From an uncultured Acidimicrobiales bacterium (GTDB lineage Bacteria > Actinomycetota > Acidimicrobiia > Acidimicrobiales > Aldehydirespiratoraceae), in NCBI GenBank assembly GCA_958296055.1, contig CATQHS010000001.1, positions 2,080,277 through 2,144,276 on the forward strand: 64,000 nt of DNA, read 5' to 3'. Each line of letters begins with the position of its first letter. Position 1 is the first letter of the stretch. The notes under the pieces were generated by a model. The model saw nothing but the letters and a program-made list of their open reading frames with translations. It was not told where the DNA came from and ran no database searches. The position numbers were made by a program, and so were the translations under genes. This document shows positions 9,539-18,911 of the stretch, in pieces.

Positions 9539-10896
9539 CAGCCGCCGGGCTCATAGACATGGCCGATCTGCTCCACATCGACCTGCCGGTAGGAGAGGCG
9601 GCGGGTGTCGGTGACGCCGGACGCCGATCGGAACCGCAACGTCAGCAAGGCGTCGAGCATGGCCAGAACGTCGAGGTCGGTGACGGGGATCGGCGTTCCC
9701 GGGCCATTGCGCCATTCCGAACCCCGGCCCTCCAGGAACGGAAACCGGTCGGGGTCGAAGAGGGCACCGCCGTAGGCGGGCATGACGAAATGGTGGGTGA
9801 GGTGATGGTGCTGCACGCCCGAATGCACGGCCCGGGCGGTGGCCAGCAGGCGGTGCCAGGCCGTTGATCTGGTCTCAAGGGCTTCAGGGTTGTCCTGCCG
9901 CCCGGCTTGGAGTTCTTCACGGAGCATCCGCACGGCGTAGAGCCTCTGATAGTCGAGGTCGTCCACCGGCAGCAGGCCGGATTCCTCGGCCCTCAACAGG
10001 AAGACCAGCCTCATCATCACCGTCACCGCGGCTTCGTACACCTCATGGGGCCCGACGCCTTCGAGCAGAGCTCCTTCCCGGTCGAGATTGGCCCGGGAGA
10101 TGGCGTTCACCAGCAGCTCGACCGCTTGGCGCACCTGGGTTCCGAGCTGGTTGGTGATGTCGGCCTGGGAGTCCACGGACTCGGCCAGCAGGGCCGAGGG
10201 TGTATCGCCGGGCTCGGCCGCAGTGAAGCGCCGGGCGTGGAGCATCGAGATGAACGAGCTGAGCAGGACGGGCTCGGAGGCGAACTCCGAGGCCCGCCAA
10301 GTCCCCCAACCGGTGGGGGTCTCTTTGTCGCGGGCGTGGACCAGCGTCAGATAGTCGCTGTCGGTCACCAAGGCGAGCGGAACGCCAAAATGACGGCAGG
10401 CCAGCGCGGCTCGCTGCACATGGGTGGCCGACCAGTTGTCGCCCCGGGGGCTGGCGAACGGCGACGTTCTCGCCGACAGCACGAACACCAGCACTCGGGG
10501 CTCCGGCGGTGGCGGGTCTTCGCCGTCGGGTTCGAAGTCGAAGCCGACCGGTGCCGCGGCCTTAGGGCAATGAGCACCGCTGGGCACGATGATCACGTCA
10601 TGACTGATGACCCCGGAGGCCAAATCATTTGGCAACTCGGAACTGGTCACGTAAGAACGGCCCCAGCCGAGGGCGTCGCGCAACAGCCAGTTCAGGTAAT
10701 CGGTCCAATCAGAGGTCTCGCGAGCGTCGGACCATCTGATCTTGTGCTCGGCGCGCGCTTCCTCCGAGGTCGGGTCCAGTCCCTGCGGGAAGGCCCGCTT
10801 GACCACGGGCAACGAGAACCACGGCGGTTCGGGGGCGGCGAGGTTGAGCCAGTCCTCGTGCTGGACCGCCGCCCGGCCGCTGGTCGGCCTCGCCAC
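9454..10896 (-). pseudogene. drmMI: DrmMI adenine methyltransferase, N-terminal fragment
   Basis: The GTG start at 10896 directly follows the drmD TAG. The frame reads through the N-terminal part typical of class 1 DrmMI: an endonuclease-like or specificity N-terminus (RVLVFVLSART), a helical region, and QVDVEQIGHVYEP near residue 450. In intact homologues that last motif continues as a GLL-type sequence before the methyltransferase core. Here it shifts out of frame at about 9545 and runs into a spurious tail (GGWWPSAAATEW). The expected D-P-x-x-G-S-G motif I is in neither fragment. The N-part and C-part therefore look like one gene with an internal deletion plus a frameshift. Confidence 0.7.
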
Positions 10897-13800
10897 CTAC
10901 CGCTCCCGGGCCGGTACCAGCAGCTCCACCGCCACCGGGAACCATTTGATATTCCGAACCTGGTAACGCTGGTGCAGATTCTCGATCTCGATGGCGATGT
11001 CGCCGTCGATCCGTTCGATGCGATTGCGCAGAGCGGTGATGTCGGTCTCGAATCTCTGGCGCTCCTCAGGGTCGAACAAGGGCAACTGCTCGAACAGAGA
11101 ACCCGACTCGATCTGTTCGAGGTGCCTGATGATCGAGGTCTTCAGATCGTTCAGGGTGCCGTGGAGCCGTTCCGCCTCCCGGTCGCGCTTGTCGTCCATG
11201 CGGCGCTCCCGCTGGCCTCGGATCTCGCCAGCCCTGGTTTTCAGCGCCTTTTTGAGCGCGGGCCGGACTCGGGGCCACTGGCCCGCGTAGCGATCCCGGA
11301 CGTGATCGGGAGGCGTGTCGTCGTAGGCGGCCGCCGCTGCGGTCCGGGTCTCTCCGACATTGAGGCGGCCCTGGCGGCCGCCCACCCGAACCGCGGCTGG
11401 CTCGATCACCTCGTCGAGGACCGACCCGTCCGCGCCGTTGACCACTACCCGGGCGTGAGCCACGGCCACCGGCTCGGGTACTTCCGCGTAACGAACCGCC
11501 ACCCGGTTGATGCTCCGATCGACGGCCGCCCCCCACACCTGGGCTCGAAGGGTTCGCAGGCAGCGGGCGACGAAGGGATGACCGACGTGCAGGTAGGCAA
11601 CGTCTTGATGACCCTGGGCCACGGAGGGATCGAAGGTGACCGGGCGCCGCCGGTCGACGACCTCGTCGTGGAGGCCGACCAGGGTCTCGCCCCAAGTGCC
11701 GGTGAGGTCCTGCACCTCGTGAACCGGAACCGGGCCGTCGGGCCGTTCGAGGCGAGCGGGCAGCAGCGGTGGCTGGCCCGCCACTCTCAGCCCGATCCGC
11801 ACGGCCCGTTCGATGGCGTCAGGGGTCATGTCCAGCTCGGCCACGCTGGCCTGGAATCGCTCGCGGACCTTGCCCATCTCGGCCTCGAACTCATGCTCCA
11901 GGCGTCTGAGGTCCACCCGGGCCTGGTCCCGCCGGGTGGTGATCAGATCGTCGATGTCGAGGTTGTCGTTGCCCTGGCGGAGCATTCGGGCCTCTATGCG
12001 CTCGGCCAGCACCGGCGACACCGCGCCCAGGTCGTCGCGGATGTCGTCCACTTTCTGCGCCACCCGGAGCAGGAAGGTGTGGTCGTAGCCGATGGTTTCG
12101 GCGGTGCCGGTCGGGCCGTCCTCCGGCGCTCCGGCGAAATGGTGGATCTCGACGTGAGGGCTCTTCTGGCCGTGGCGGTCGACTCGGCCGTTGCGCTGCT
12201 CCATCCGGTTGGGGTTGAACGGGATCTCGACGTGAACCAGCCGGTGGCACTGCATATGGAGGTCGATCCCCTCGGAGGCCGCGTCGGTGGCCAACAGGAT
12301 GCGGACCTTGGTCTCGGCCGGGTTGTAGTTGAACTCCCGGATGATCCGCTCTCGATCTTCGGTTGGGAGGCTGCCGTGGAACATCTCCACCCGATCCCGC
12401 ATCGGCGGCCGATCCGGGTGCTCGGCAGTGAGCATCTCGTGCAGATAGTTCAGCGTCGCCCGGTACTCGGTGAAGACGATCACCCGCTCGTTGTTCCAGG
12501 TTCCGTTCGGGTAACAGATCTCGCCGATCCAGTCGAGCAGCTTCTTGGTCTTGGTGTCGAGGCGGCGGTAGTTCGCGTCCGCCCTGACTCTGAGATCTTC
12601 GAGGACCCGGCGGGGTGCCCGGTAGGTGAGCGCCCGGGCCCGCATCCGGGCCAGCAGCACTTCATCGTTGGCGTCGGGGGCGGGCAGAGCTGAGGCGGCA
12701 ACGGCCAGCGCCTCGTGGACGAGCTCGTCGAGCACGGCGTCGTCTTCGACCTCGGCGTCGAGGGCGGCCGCGGCCTCTTCGATGGCCTGGGCCGAGGCTC
12801 GTCGGGCTGAGGCCCGGTTCATGGTCTGGATGTGCTGATCCAGGGTGTACTTGAAGGCCATGGGGGAGGAGAGCAGCCGCTTCTTCAGCAGCAACGCGAT
12901 GAACCGAGCCGCGGTCCGCTCGGCCTGGTCGGAGGAAGTGGCCCGCCGGGCCCCGGCGTACTCGTCGAGCAGTCCGAACATCTCCCGCTCGTTCTCGCTG
13001 AAATCGACCTCAATGGCCCGGATGCTGCGCTTGGGCAGACGCGAGCCGGCCTCGGGCAGCAGCCTGCGCAAATGCGACTTCAGCCGCCGGACCATCACCG
13101 CGTCCCGCTCGCGGTCGGTGACCGGTACCCCCTTGGCGAAGCGGTTGGGGTCGAGGAGTTCCAGAAGCGACTGGAACGACTCGGGGTAGCCGTTGTGGGG
13201 GGTGGCGGTGAGGAACAGCCGGTGCTCGAAGTGCGGGGCCAGCTCGCGCACCGCCTTGGTGCGCAGCGAGTCCTTGGCGTAGCGGCCCACCGCCGCCGGG
13301 GCGATCTGATGGGCCTCGTCCACGATCAGCAGGTCGAAGGCGCGGGGGTAGATGTTCGGATCGGGCGGCAGGAACTCGTGGAACCAGCGCATCTGGGAGT
13401 CGAACTTCACCCACTCCATCGACACGATGATCCGGGGGTGCGACCGGAACGGGTTCACCGCCACGCCCCGCTCGCGCCGAAGCTGCCGGACGTAGTCGGT
13501 GTCGATCACCTCGAAGCCCAGCCCGAACTTCTCGCCCATCTCGCTCTTCCACTTGCCGCACAGGCTGGGCGGGCAGATGACCAGGATCTTCTTCACCTGG
13601 TTGCGCAAAACCAGCTCTTCGGCGATCAGGCCGGCTTCGATGGTCTTGCCCAGCCCGACGTCATCGGCGATGAGCATCGTCACCCGAGGCATGGTCAGCG
13701 CTTTGACCAGCGGCAGGAGCTGGTAGTCCTCGATGTCGATCCCGGCCCGGAAAGGGGCCTGGAAAGCCGAGGGATCGGCGGAGGCCACCGCGCCCCAGCG

Positions 13801-14115
13801 CACCGCGTCTAGGAAGGCGGAGAAGGTCTCGGCGTCGTCCAGGCCCTTGGCCGGGTCGGGCAGGGCAGACTGATGCTTGATCTTGGTGCCGGGCTCCACC
13901 TCCCAGTACACGGTGAGCGGGTCCGGGCTCCCTTTGTCGTCGACGGGGACGAGCCCGACGGCGTGATGGACCGGCGGCGCGCCGATGGCCATCGGCCCAG
14001 CGGGCACGGGGTCGGAGGCAACGACCGACTCGACCACCCAGAGTCGGTCCCGCACCCGGACCAGGTTCCCCTGCTTGGGCACGGCGACGGCTCGGGGCGT
14101 CTCGACGAGGGCCAT
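10897..14115 (-). CDS. drmD: DrmD, DISARM SNF2-family helicase
   Basis: DrmD is the SNF2-like ATPase of class 1 DISARM. The protein is 1072 aa. Walker A is MLIADDVGLGKTIEAGL near residue 150. The DEAH box is LLIVDEAHQIAP near residue 267. Motif III is LFLTATPHNGY, and the C-terminal helicase signature is HVEIPFNPNRMEQRNGRVDR near residue 630. A long charged C-terminal region follows (LKKALKTRAGEIRGQRERR). The stop abuts the drmMI GTG, so the genes are one operon. All helicase motifs look intact, so the damage to the locus is confined to drmMI. Confidence 0.9.
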   Translation of the reverse strand: MALVETPRAVAVPKQGNLVRVRDRLWVVESVVASDPVPAGPMAIGAPPVHHAVGLVPVDDKGSPDPLTVYWEVEPGTKIKHQSALPDPAKGLDDAETFSAFLDAVRWGAVASADPSAFQAPFRAGIDIEDYQLLPLVKALTMPRVTMLIADDVGLGKTIEAGLIAEELVLRNQVKKILVICPPSLCGKWKSEMGEKFGLGFEVIDTDYVRQLRRERGVAVNPFRSHPRIIVSMEWVKFDSQMRWFHEFLPPDPNIYPRAFDLLIVDEAHQIAPAAVGRYAKDSLRTKAVRELAPHFEHRLFLTATPHNGYPESFQSLLELLDPNRFAKGVPVTDRERDAVMVRRLKSHLRRLLPEAGSRLPKRSIRAIEVDFSENEREMFGLLDEYAGARRATSSDQAERTAARFIALLLKKRLLSSPMAFKYTLDQHIQTMNRASARRASAQAIEEAAAALDAEVEDDAVLDELVHEALAVAASALPAPDANDEVLLARMRARALTYRAPRRVLEDLRVRADANYRRLDTKTKKLLDWIGEICYPNGTWNNERVIVFTEYRATLNYLHEMLTAEHPDRPPMRDRVEMFHGSLPTEDRERIIREFNYNPAETKVRILLATDAASEGIDLHMQCHRLVHVEIPFNPNRMEQRNGRVDRHGQKSPHVEIHHFAGAPEDGPTGTAETIGYDHTFLLRVAQKVDDIRDDLGAVSPVLAERIEARMLRQGNDNLDIDDLITTRRDQARVDLRRLEHEFEAEMGKVRERFQASVAELDMTPDAIERAVRIGLRVAGQPPLLPARLERPDGPVPVHEVQDLTGTWGETLVGLHDEVVDRRRPVTFDPSVAQGHQDVAYLHVGHPFVARCLRTLRAQVWGAAVDRSINRVAVRYAEVPEPVAVAHARVVVNGADGSVLDEVIEPAAVRVGGRQGRLNVGETRTAAAAAYDDTPPDHVRDRYAGQWPRVRPALKKALKTRAGEIRGQRERRMDDKRDREAERLHGTLNDLKTSIIRHLEQIESGSLFEQLPLFDPEERQRFETDITALRNRIERIDGDIAIEIENLHQRYQVRNIKWFPVAVELLVPARER

Positions 14116-14148
14116 CGTCGGTTGCGAGGGCTTGGCTGGGACGGGCGG

Positions 14149-14541
14149 TTAGGCGTTCTTCTCGGAGGCGGACCCGGGGACGTAGGTGCCCTTGTTGCGC
14201 CACAGGACCACCTCGTTGCCCCACGGGTCCCGGAAGGCGGCGTGGCGGGCGTCGAACTCCTCCCAGTACACCTCGTCCCACATCTTGGCCGCGCCCATCT
14301 CCATGGCTTCGGCCAGCTTGGCCGGAGGGTCGTCGACCATCACGTAGATCCGGGGCACCGGGCCGGTGACCGGCTCGGGCTCGAGGTGGATGCCCAGGTT
14401 GGGCTTCACCCCCGGCAGCACCTCGTGGAACTCACCGGCCGGGCGGCGCTTGTACTTCCAGTCGAACAGCTTCTCGTAGAACTGCGACGTGGCTTCGGGG
14501 TCGGGGGTGGGCAGATCCACGAAGATCAGCGGGTTCACCAT
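14149..14541 (-). CDS. VOC family (glyoxalase/bleomycin-resistance-like) protein
   Basis: A 130-aa single-domain vicinal oxygen chelate protein. It starts MVNPLIFVDLPTPDPEATSQ, and has DWKYKRRPAGEFHEV in the first beta-alpha-beta half and AAFRDPWGNEVVLW in the second, the usual C-terminal VOC signature. The start is supported by a good AAAGGAGAA site about 8 bases upstream. It ends 33 bases before drmD but belongs more naturally with the sugar kinase genes upstream. Substrate cannot be told from sequence. Confidence 0.85.
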   Translation of the reverse strand: MVNPLIFVDLPTPDPEATSQFYEKLFDWKYKRRPAGEFHEVLPGVKPNLGIHLEPEPVTGPVPRIYVMVDDPPAKLAEAMEMGAAKMWDEVYWEEFDARHAAFRDPWGNEVVLWRNKGTYVPGSASEKNA

Positions 14542-14591
14542 GCGGGGGTTCTCCTTTGGGTGCAGGGGGCGGTTCGGTCCTTTGCCGGGTC

Positions 14592-15893
14592 TCAGCCCTT
14601 TGTCAGTCGGGCCGCGGCGGCGTCGCCGGCCTCGATGAAGCGGCGGTAGGCGTCACGGTAGGCCGGGTCGGGCTCGGGGTCGATCCGGTGCATGGGCGGC
14701 AGGGGCCACGAGTCCATGTCGGCGGCGCCGATCCCGTCCCACCAGCCCACCGCCGCCCCCGCGGCCAGGGCGCACCCCCGGGCCGAGAGCTGGTCGGGCC
14801 GCTCCGGCGCCTCCACCGGCACTTCCAGCACCGAGGCCTTTATCCGACCCCACAGCCTGCTCAGGGCGGGCGAGCCCCCCGTGCCCAGCACCTCCAAGGC
14901 GATCCCGGACGCCTCCAAGCCCTCGCAGATGTGGCGCAGCCCGTAGGCCGCGCCCTCCAGCACCGCCCGGGCCACCTCGGCCGCCCCGGTCTCGAAGCTC
15001 AGCCCGTGGATCTCGCCTCGCAGCCGGGGCTCCCAGCGGGGGGCCCGCTCGCCGTCGTGGTAGGGGAGCACCAGCACCCCGCCCGCCCCCGGCGGCACCG
15101 CCTCGGCCCGCTCCAGCAGATCGGCCACGGACAGGCCCGACAGCGCCGACCACCACTCCAGCAGCTCGCCGTGGCCGTTCACCGGCCCGCCCACCACCTC
15201 CACTCCGGCCACGATGCCGTGGAACCCCACCACCTCGGGGGGCCGGTCGGCCGCGGCCACCGCCACCCCCACCCCGCCGGTGCGCCCGCCCGGGTCGTGG
15301 CCCCGGCCCGGTGTGCCCAGGCCCCCGGCCCAGAAGCTCATGTAGGCGTCGTTGGACCCGCTCACCAGCGGCGTCCCCGCCGCCAGCCCCAGCGATCCGT
15401 CGGCGTGGCCGATCACGACGCCCACCCCCACCGGCCGGCCGTAGCCGGGGATCGGGCCTTCGTCGGACCACAGGCCCTGCACGTCTCCGGCCCCGAGGCG
15501 GCGCAGGGCCCAGTCCCAGCTCTGGGCCGGGACGATCTCTCGACCCAGCTCGGCTTCCAAGAAATCGCGCTGGGCCAGGTGCTGGCCGATCCGGGCCTGC
15601 CCGTTGCCGGCCGGGTGCTGGCAGGTGACGGCCATCTCGTGGCTCATCGGCACCGTGGTGGGGCTTTGGCCGCCCACCCCCACCGCAGCGATGTCGAACC
15701 CGCCGCCGACCGCGCCCAGGGCCCGGCCCAACCCGGCCAGCCAGGCCTCGGGGTCGGCCCGGCCCGGCGGCCAGGAGTCGGCCCCGTCGAAGCGCTGGCG
15801 GGTCCAGGCCCTCACCTGGCCGCCGCGGTCCACGGCCACGGCCCGGACCCCGCTGCTGCCCAGGTCCACGCCGATCACGACGACGGTGGCCAT
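14592..15893 (-). CDS. FGGY-family carbohydrate kinase (xylulokinase-like)
   Basis: A 433-aa sugar kinase. The N-terminal phosphate-1 motif is VIGVDLGSSGVRAVAVDRGG. A mid region contains PLVSGSNDAYMSFWAGGLG, and the FGGY_C part has YGLRHICEGLEASG and VLGTGGSPALSRLWGRIKA. It is somewhat shorter than typical xylulokinase (about 480-500 aa). It lies just downstream of a zinc alcohol dehydrogenase on the same strand. The pair suggests oxidation of a polyol followed by phosphorylation of the ketose; the substrate is inferred. Confidence 0.85.
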   Translation of the reverse strand: MATVVVIGVDLGSSGVRAVAVDRGGQVRAWTRQRFDGADSWPPGRADPEAWLAGLGRALGAVGGGFDIAAVGVGGQSPTTVPMSHEMAVTCQHPAGNGQARIGQHLAQRDFLEAELGREIVPAQSWDWALRRLGAGDVQGLWSDEGPIPGYGRPVGVGVVIGHADGSLGLAAGTPLVSGSNDAYMSFWAGGLGTPGRGHDPGGRTGGVGVAVAAADRPPEVVGFHGIVAGVEVVGGPVNGHGELLEWWSALSGLSVADLLERAEAVPPGAGGVLVLPYHDGERAPRWEPRLRGEIHGLSFETGAAEVARAVLEGAAYGLRHICEGLEASGIALEVLGTGGSPALSRLWGRIKASVLEVPVEAPERPDQLSARGCALAAGAAVGWWDGIGAADMDSWPLPPMHRIDPEPDPAYRDAYRRFIEAGDAAAARLTKG

Positions 15894-15915
15894 GGCGACT
15901 GCGGGGCGGTCAGCG

Positions 15916-15983
15916 GGCCGGCATCAGCCGACCGGCGCCCGACTCCGATGCACCTGGGGAGAAACGGCCGGCATCAGCCGACC
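15916..15983. repeat. Duplicated 3' end of the alcohol dehydrogenase gene
   Basis: An exact 18-bp sequence at 15966-15983 covers the last codons and stop of the dehydrogenase. It is repeated at 15916-15933, 50 bases further downstream, followed by near-identical bases. It looks like a short tandem duplication of the gene end. Confidence 0.8.
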
Positions 15984-17000
15984 AGCACCCGGTACACGGG
16001 GGAGGAGGAGGCCAGATCCATGGCGACGGCCACGTCGGCCAGCCCGTAGCGGGCGGTGACCAGCCGGTCGAGGTCGGGGGCCAGCACCCCCGAGCGCAGC
16101 AGCCCGGCCGCGGTCTGCCAATCCGAGGGCTCCTGGCTGTAGACCCCGATGACCGACAGCTCGTGGTGGTGGATGCGGTCCACCGGAACCGAGGCGGTGA
16201 CCTCGGCGGGGAAGGCCCCGTACAGCACCACCGACCCGCCGTCGTCGCACAGGTCCAGGGCTGCCTCCACCGTGCCGGGCACCCCGGCGGTCACGAACAC
16301 CACGTCGTGGCCGCCCGTCCAGCCGTTGGGGCCGCCGAGTTCGTCGGGGGCGACCGCCCGGTCGGCCCCGGCGTCGATCGCCTCGGCCCGACGGGCCTCG
16401 CTCGGGTCCACGAACCCCACCGAGGCCGCTCCCCAGGCCCGGCACACGGCCTGATGCAGCCGGCCCATGTAGCCGGCGCCGATCACCGCCACCCGGTCGC
16501 CGGATCGGAACCCGCTCAGCCGCACCGAGTGGACCACGCAGGCCAGCGGCTCGCCCATGGTGGCGTGCTCCACCGGGATCTCGCCCACCGCGAAGGTCTG
16601 GGCCGCGGCCACCCGCACCGCCTCCGACAACCCCGCCCCCATGGATATGGTGCCGTCGCTCAGGGCCCCGCCCTGGGGCTGCTTGCACAAAGCGCTGCGC
16701 CCTCGCCGGCACATGCGGCAGGTGCCGCAGCGGGTCAGCAGATCCATGGTGACCAGATCGCCGATTTGGGGCGACCCGTCCAGGGCGGCCGCGGCCTCGC
16801 CCGCCTCCACCACCCGTCCAGCCGCCTCGTGGCCCGGCGCCACCGGGTAGATCCGCTTGGTGCCCGAGAACAGCCGCCGCTCCATGGTGCACAGGCCACA
16901 GGCGGCCACCTCCACCACCACGTCGTCGGGTCCAGGCCGGGGCCGGGGCTCGTCGCGCAGCTCGACCGAGCCCGGACCGGTGACGACGGCGACCTTCATG
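15974..17000 (-). CDS. Zinc-binding alcohol/polyol dehydrogenase (MDR family)
   Basis: The start is set at the ATG complementary to 16998-17000 (MKVAVVTGPGSVELRDEPRP), with GGAGG 5 bases upstream. This gives 341 aa, usual for medium-chain dehydrogenases; the frame stays open to 17182 but the extension has no family similarity. Features: catalytic zinc Cys in CGLCTMERR, the GHEAAGRV motif, a four-Cys structural zinc lobe (CGTCRMCRRGRSALC), and a Rossmann VAVIGAGYMGRLHQAV. Similar to sorbitol/threonine dehydrogenases. Both its start region and its end are duplicated in tandem. Likely partner of the FGGY kinase. Confidence 0.88.
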
Positions 17001-17064
17001 CTTCCTCCCGGCCGGTGACGACGGCGACCTTCATGCTTCCTCCCGGCCGGTGACGACGGCGACC
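16977..17064. repeat. 35-bp tandem repeat spanning the dehydrogenase start
   Basis: About 2.5 copies of a 35-bp unit. Each full unit contains a GGAGG site, an ATG and the first codons (MKVAVVTG). Because 35 is not a multiple of 3, the upstream copy starts a 12-codon ORF (MKVAVVTGREEA) whose stop overlaps the real ATG (ATGA). It could act as a coupled leader or be neutral. Confidence 0.85.
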
Positions 17065-17174
17065 ACAGTGCGGGCGACCCTAGCCGGGCTCGTCCACCGG
17101 AGTTCCCTCCGGCCGACGGCAAGGAGCCCGATTCGGGCGCGGCCCGGGCCTCGCGGTGGGCGATGACGGCCGTG

Positions 17175-17200
17175 CCGGCCACGGTGGCCAGCTCGAAGGC
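17175..17200. repeat. 26-bp scar identical to the amidohydrolase gene
   Basis: Identical to 19225-19250 inside the amidohydrolase gene and in the same orientation. In the minus frame it encodes AFELATVAG. It sits at the border between GC-rich DNA and the AT-rich glycosyltransferase island (17201-18911). Confidence 0.8.
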
Positions 17201-17207
17201 TTGGATT

Positions 17208-18896
17208 TCATGGATCAGTTATTCGGTAGATCGTGGCCTCAGGTGTCTGGACTATAGGTTCCAAATACGGCGATAATTTTGGCTCCAATTCTGCAATTGG
17301 ACAAGTTTTTACCCAGTTCTTGTTGAAGTATACGATGTAGGTAGGGTCTGATGTCAAACCTTTAACCCAGGCCAAGCAACCCCTGTCTTGGTCAGGATAG
17401 TGTGGAATAAACGGCACGAGCCTTTGCCGCTCAAAGGCGAACCAATAGATTGCGGCGCTCTCGTTGCTATAAATCTGGCCATCTATAGGATTCTCTCTTA
17501 AATATCTTATCATCTCTGTGTCGGAGGTGTACCCATGTATATGGTTCTCAGCATCATCTGCTAAAGCCGCAGAGGTAGTCCATAGATTCATTCGTGAAGC
17601 GGTGACGATACTGCTAAAGAGACCAATTAATATAAAACAAATGGTGGTCCAACTCATGAAGGCTAGTCGTCGGGCACTGCTATATAGAAGCCGGTCCAGC
17701 CCTACTATTATCACCAACAGAACTGGTATATATGCAGGAGCTAAATATCGGGGCAGTATGCGTATTGACTCTACTAAAGAAGTCATTGCAAGGATTGGTA
17801 AATATATTATAACGAATAGACTAAAGGGTAGAGCCAACTTCCAGCTAATCGGCTCTCTAAACTCCTCCCCCTTCTCAAAGACACCCCTCCGGCATGGGTG
17901 GGGCCTCAAATAGGAGACAATTTCGATGCGATATAAACGGCAGAATAACAGTAATCCTATAAGTAACGATGCAACTATACTGATAACTACCCATGTGTTA
18001 TAGTTCCATGCTTGGCGAATCCACAACCACTGATATCCAATATCATAAATTTCATGTAATCTATCAGGTAGTTTACTCATCAAGTTATTTATCAGTCCAC
18101 CCTCTCTTTCTTCATAAATGTAACCATCACCTACTCGTCTCTGACCAAAAAGAGTACCGGAAGTTAGATAGTTTCTAGTTACCCAAGCTGTCAGGGGTGT
18201 TGACGATATGGCCGTGTAGAAGGCTACAGATTTTAATTTATCATATAGTATTGAGAAGCCTGGACGTACTAGTATTATGATAATCCCGGTCAATATAACT
18301 ACAACCCCGAGGTAGCGCGTTGTTGCCGCGAGAGCGCTGAAGCCTGCCGACCAAGCCAGGGTGGGCCAAGATCGGTCTGGTGATTTGAGAAATGAACTCA
18401 TCTTTACCAAGGCTAGCAACGTAAATAAGATGAACAGGGTATCGGTTCTTAACCACGACGGTTCTGAACTCAATGGAATAGCTGACACCAGAGCTATAGC
18501 TGATATCACTACTAAGAATGGGTTCCTTATATGGCGGTTTAGCCAGTGATAAGTAACCCATAGAATAATACCGAATCCAATAATATTAACGACCCTCCCT
18601 GCATCTACGGGATCAATTCCGAGCCAGGCAAAGACGGCCAGGAGCAAAGGGAAAAGAGGTGGCTTTAAAATGTACGTAGCCTGACTGTAAGTTAGGAAAC
18701 CGTTCCCAGCAGCCAAGTTTTCTGCCACTGAAACATACGACACGCTGTCTACAGTTATATTCGGTCCGTAGTTGGAGGTACGGATGTAAAGATGAGCTAC
18801 ACCTAGTAGGATCATCAACACTTGGAATATGTAAATGACCGAACCCTGATGACGAGTCCGTGCAAGCCATGAACGCCAATTACGGTGAAGAATCAC
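17208..18896 (-). CDS. GT-C-like polytopic membrane glycosyltransferase (GT39-type), probably acquired
   Basis: A 562-aa AT-rich gene. The first membrane segment (VIYIFQVLMILLGVAHLYI) is followed by NITVDSVSYVSVAENLAAG, an acidic first-loop pattern of GT-C enzymes that use polyprenyl-phosphate sugars, then KPPLFPLLLAVFAWLG. About ten hydrophobic segments follow. A C-terminal extracytoplasmic domain contains SNESAAIYWFAFERQR. The start is taken as GTG at 18896; it is uncertain because the ribosome-binding site is weak. Base composition is far below its neighbours, and a 26-bp amidohydrolase scar lies beyond its end. The sugar acceptor cannot be told. Confidence 0.7.
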   Translation of the reverse strand: MILHRNWRSWLARTRHQGSVIYIFQVLMILLGVAHLYIRTSNYGPNITVDSVSYVSVAENLAAGNGFLTYSQATYILKPPLFPLLLAVFAWLGIDPVDAGRVVNIIGFGIILWVTYHWLNRHIRNPFLVVISAIALVSAIPLSSEPSWLRTDTLFILFTLLALVKMSSFLKSPDRSWPTLAWSAGFSALAATTRYLGVVVILTGIIIILVRPGFSILYDKLKSVAFYTAISSTPLTAWVTRNYLTSGTLFGQRRVGDGYIYEEREGGLINNLMSKLPDRLHEIYDIGYQWLWIRQAWNYNTWVVISIVASLLIGLLLFCRLYRIEIVSYLRPHPCRRGVFEKGEEFREPISWKLALPFSLFVIIYLPILAMTSLVESIRILPRYLAPAYIPVLLVIIVGLDRLLYSSARRLAFMSWTTICFILIGLFSSIVTASRMNLWTTSAALADDAENHIHGYTSDTEMIRYLRENPIDGQIYSNESAAIYWFAFERQRLVPFIPHYPDQDRGCLAWVKGLTSDPTYIVYFNKNWVKTCPIAELEPKLSPYLEPIVQTPEATIYRITDP

Positions 18897-18911
18897 AGGA
18901 TTAGATAAGCC

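Noticed and set aside
9907-12693. A 928-codon plus-strand frame opposite drmD and drmMI
   Set aside because: Low-complexity His/Gly/Val/Arg content and no motifs; it lies exactly antisense to conserved helicase motifs.
17001-17182. Extended N-terminus of the alcohol dehydrogenase to 17182
   Set aside because: The extension crosses the 35-bp repeat and the amidohydrolase scar and lacks dehydrogenase similarity; the ATG at 17000 has a good ribosome-binding site.
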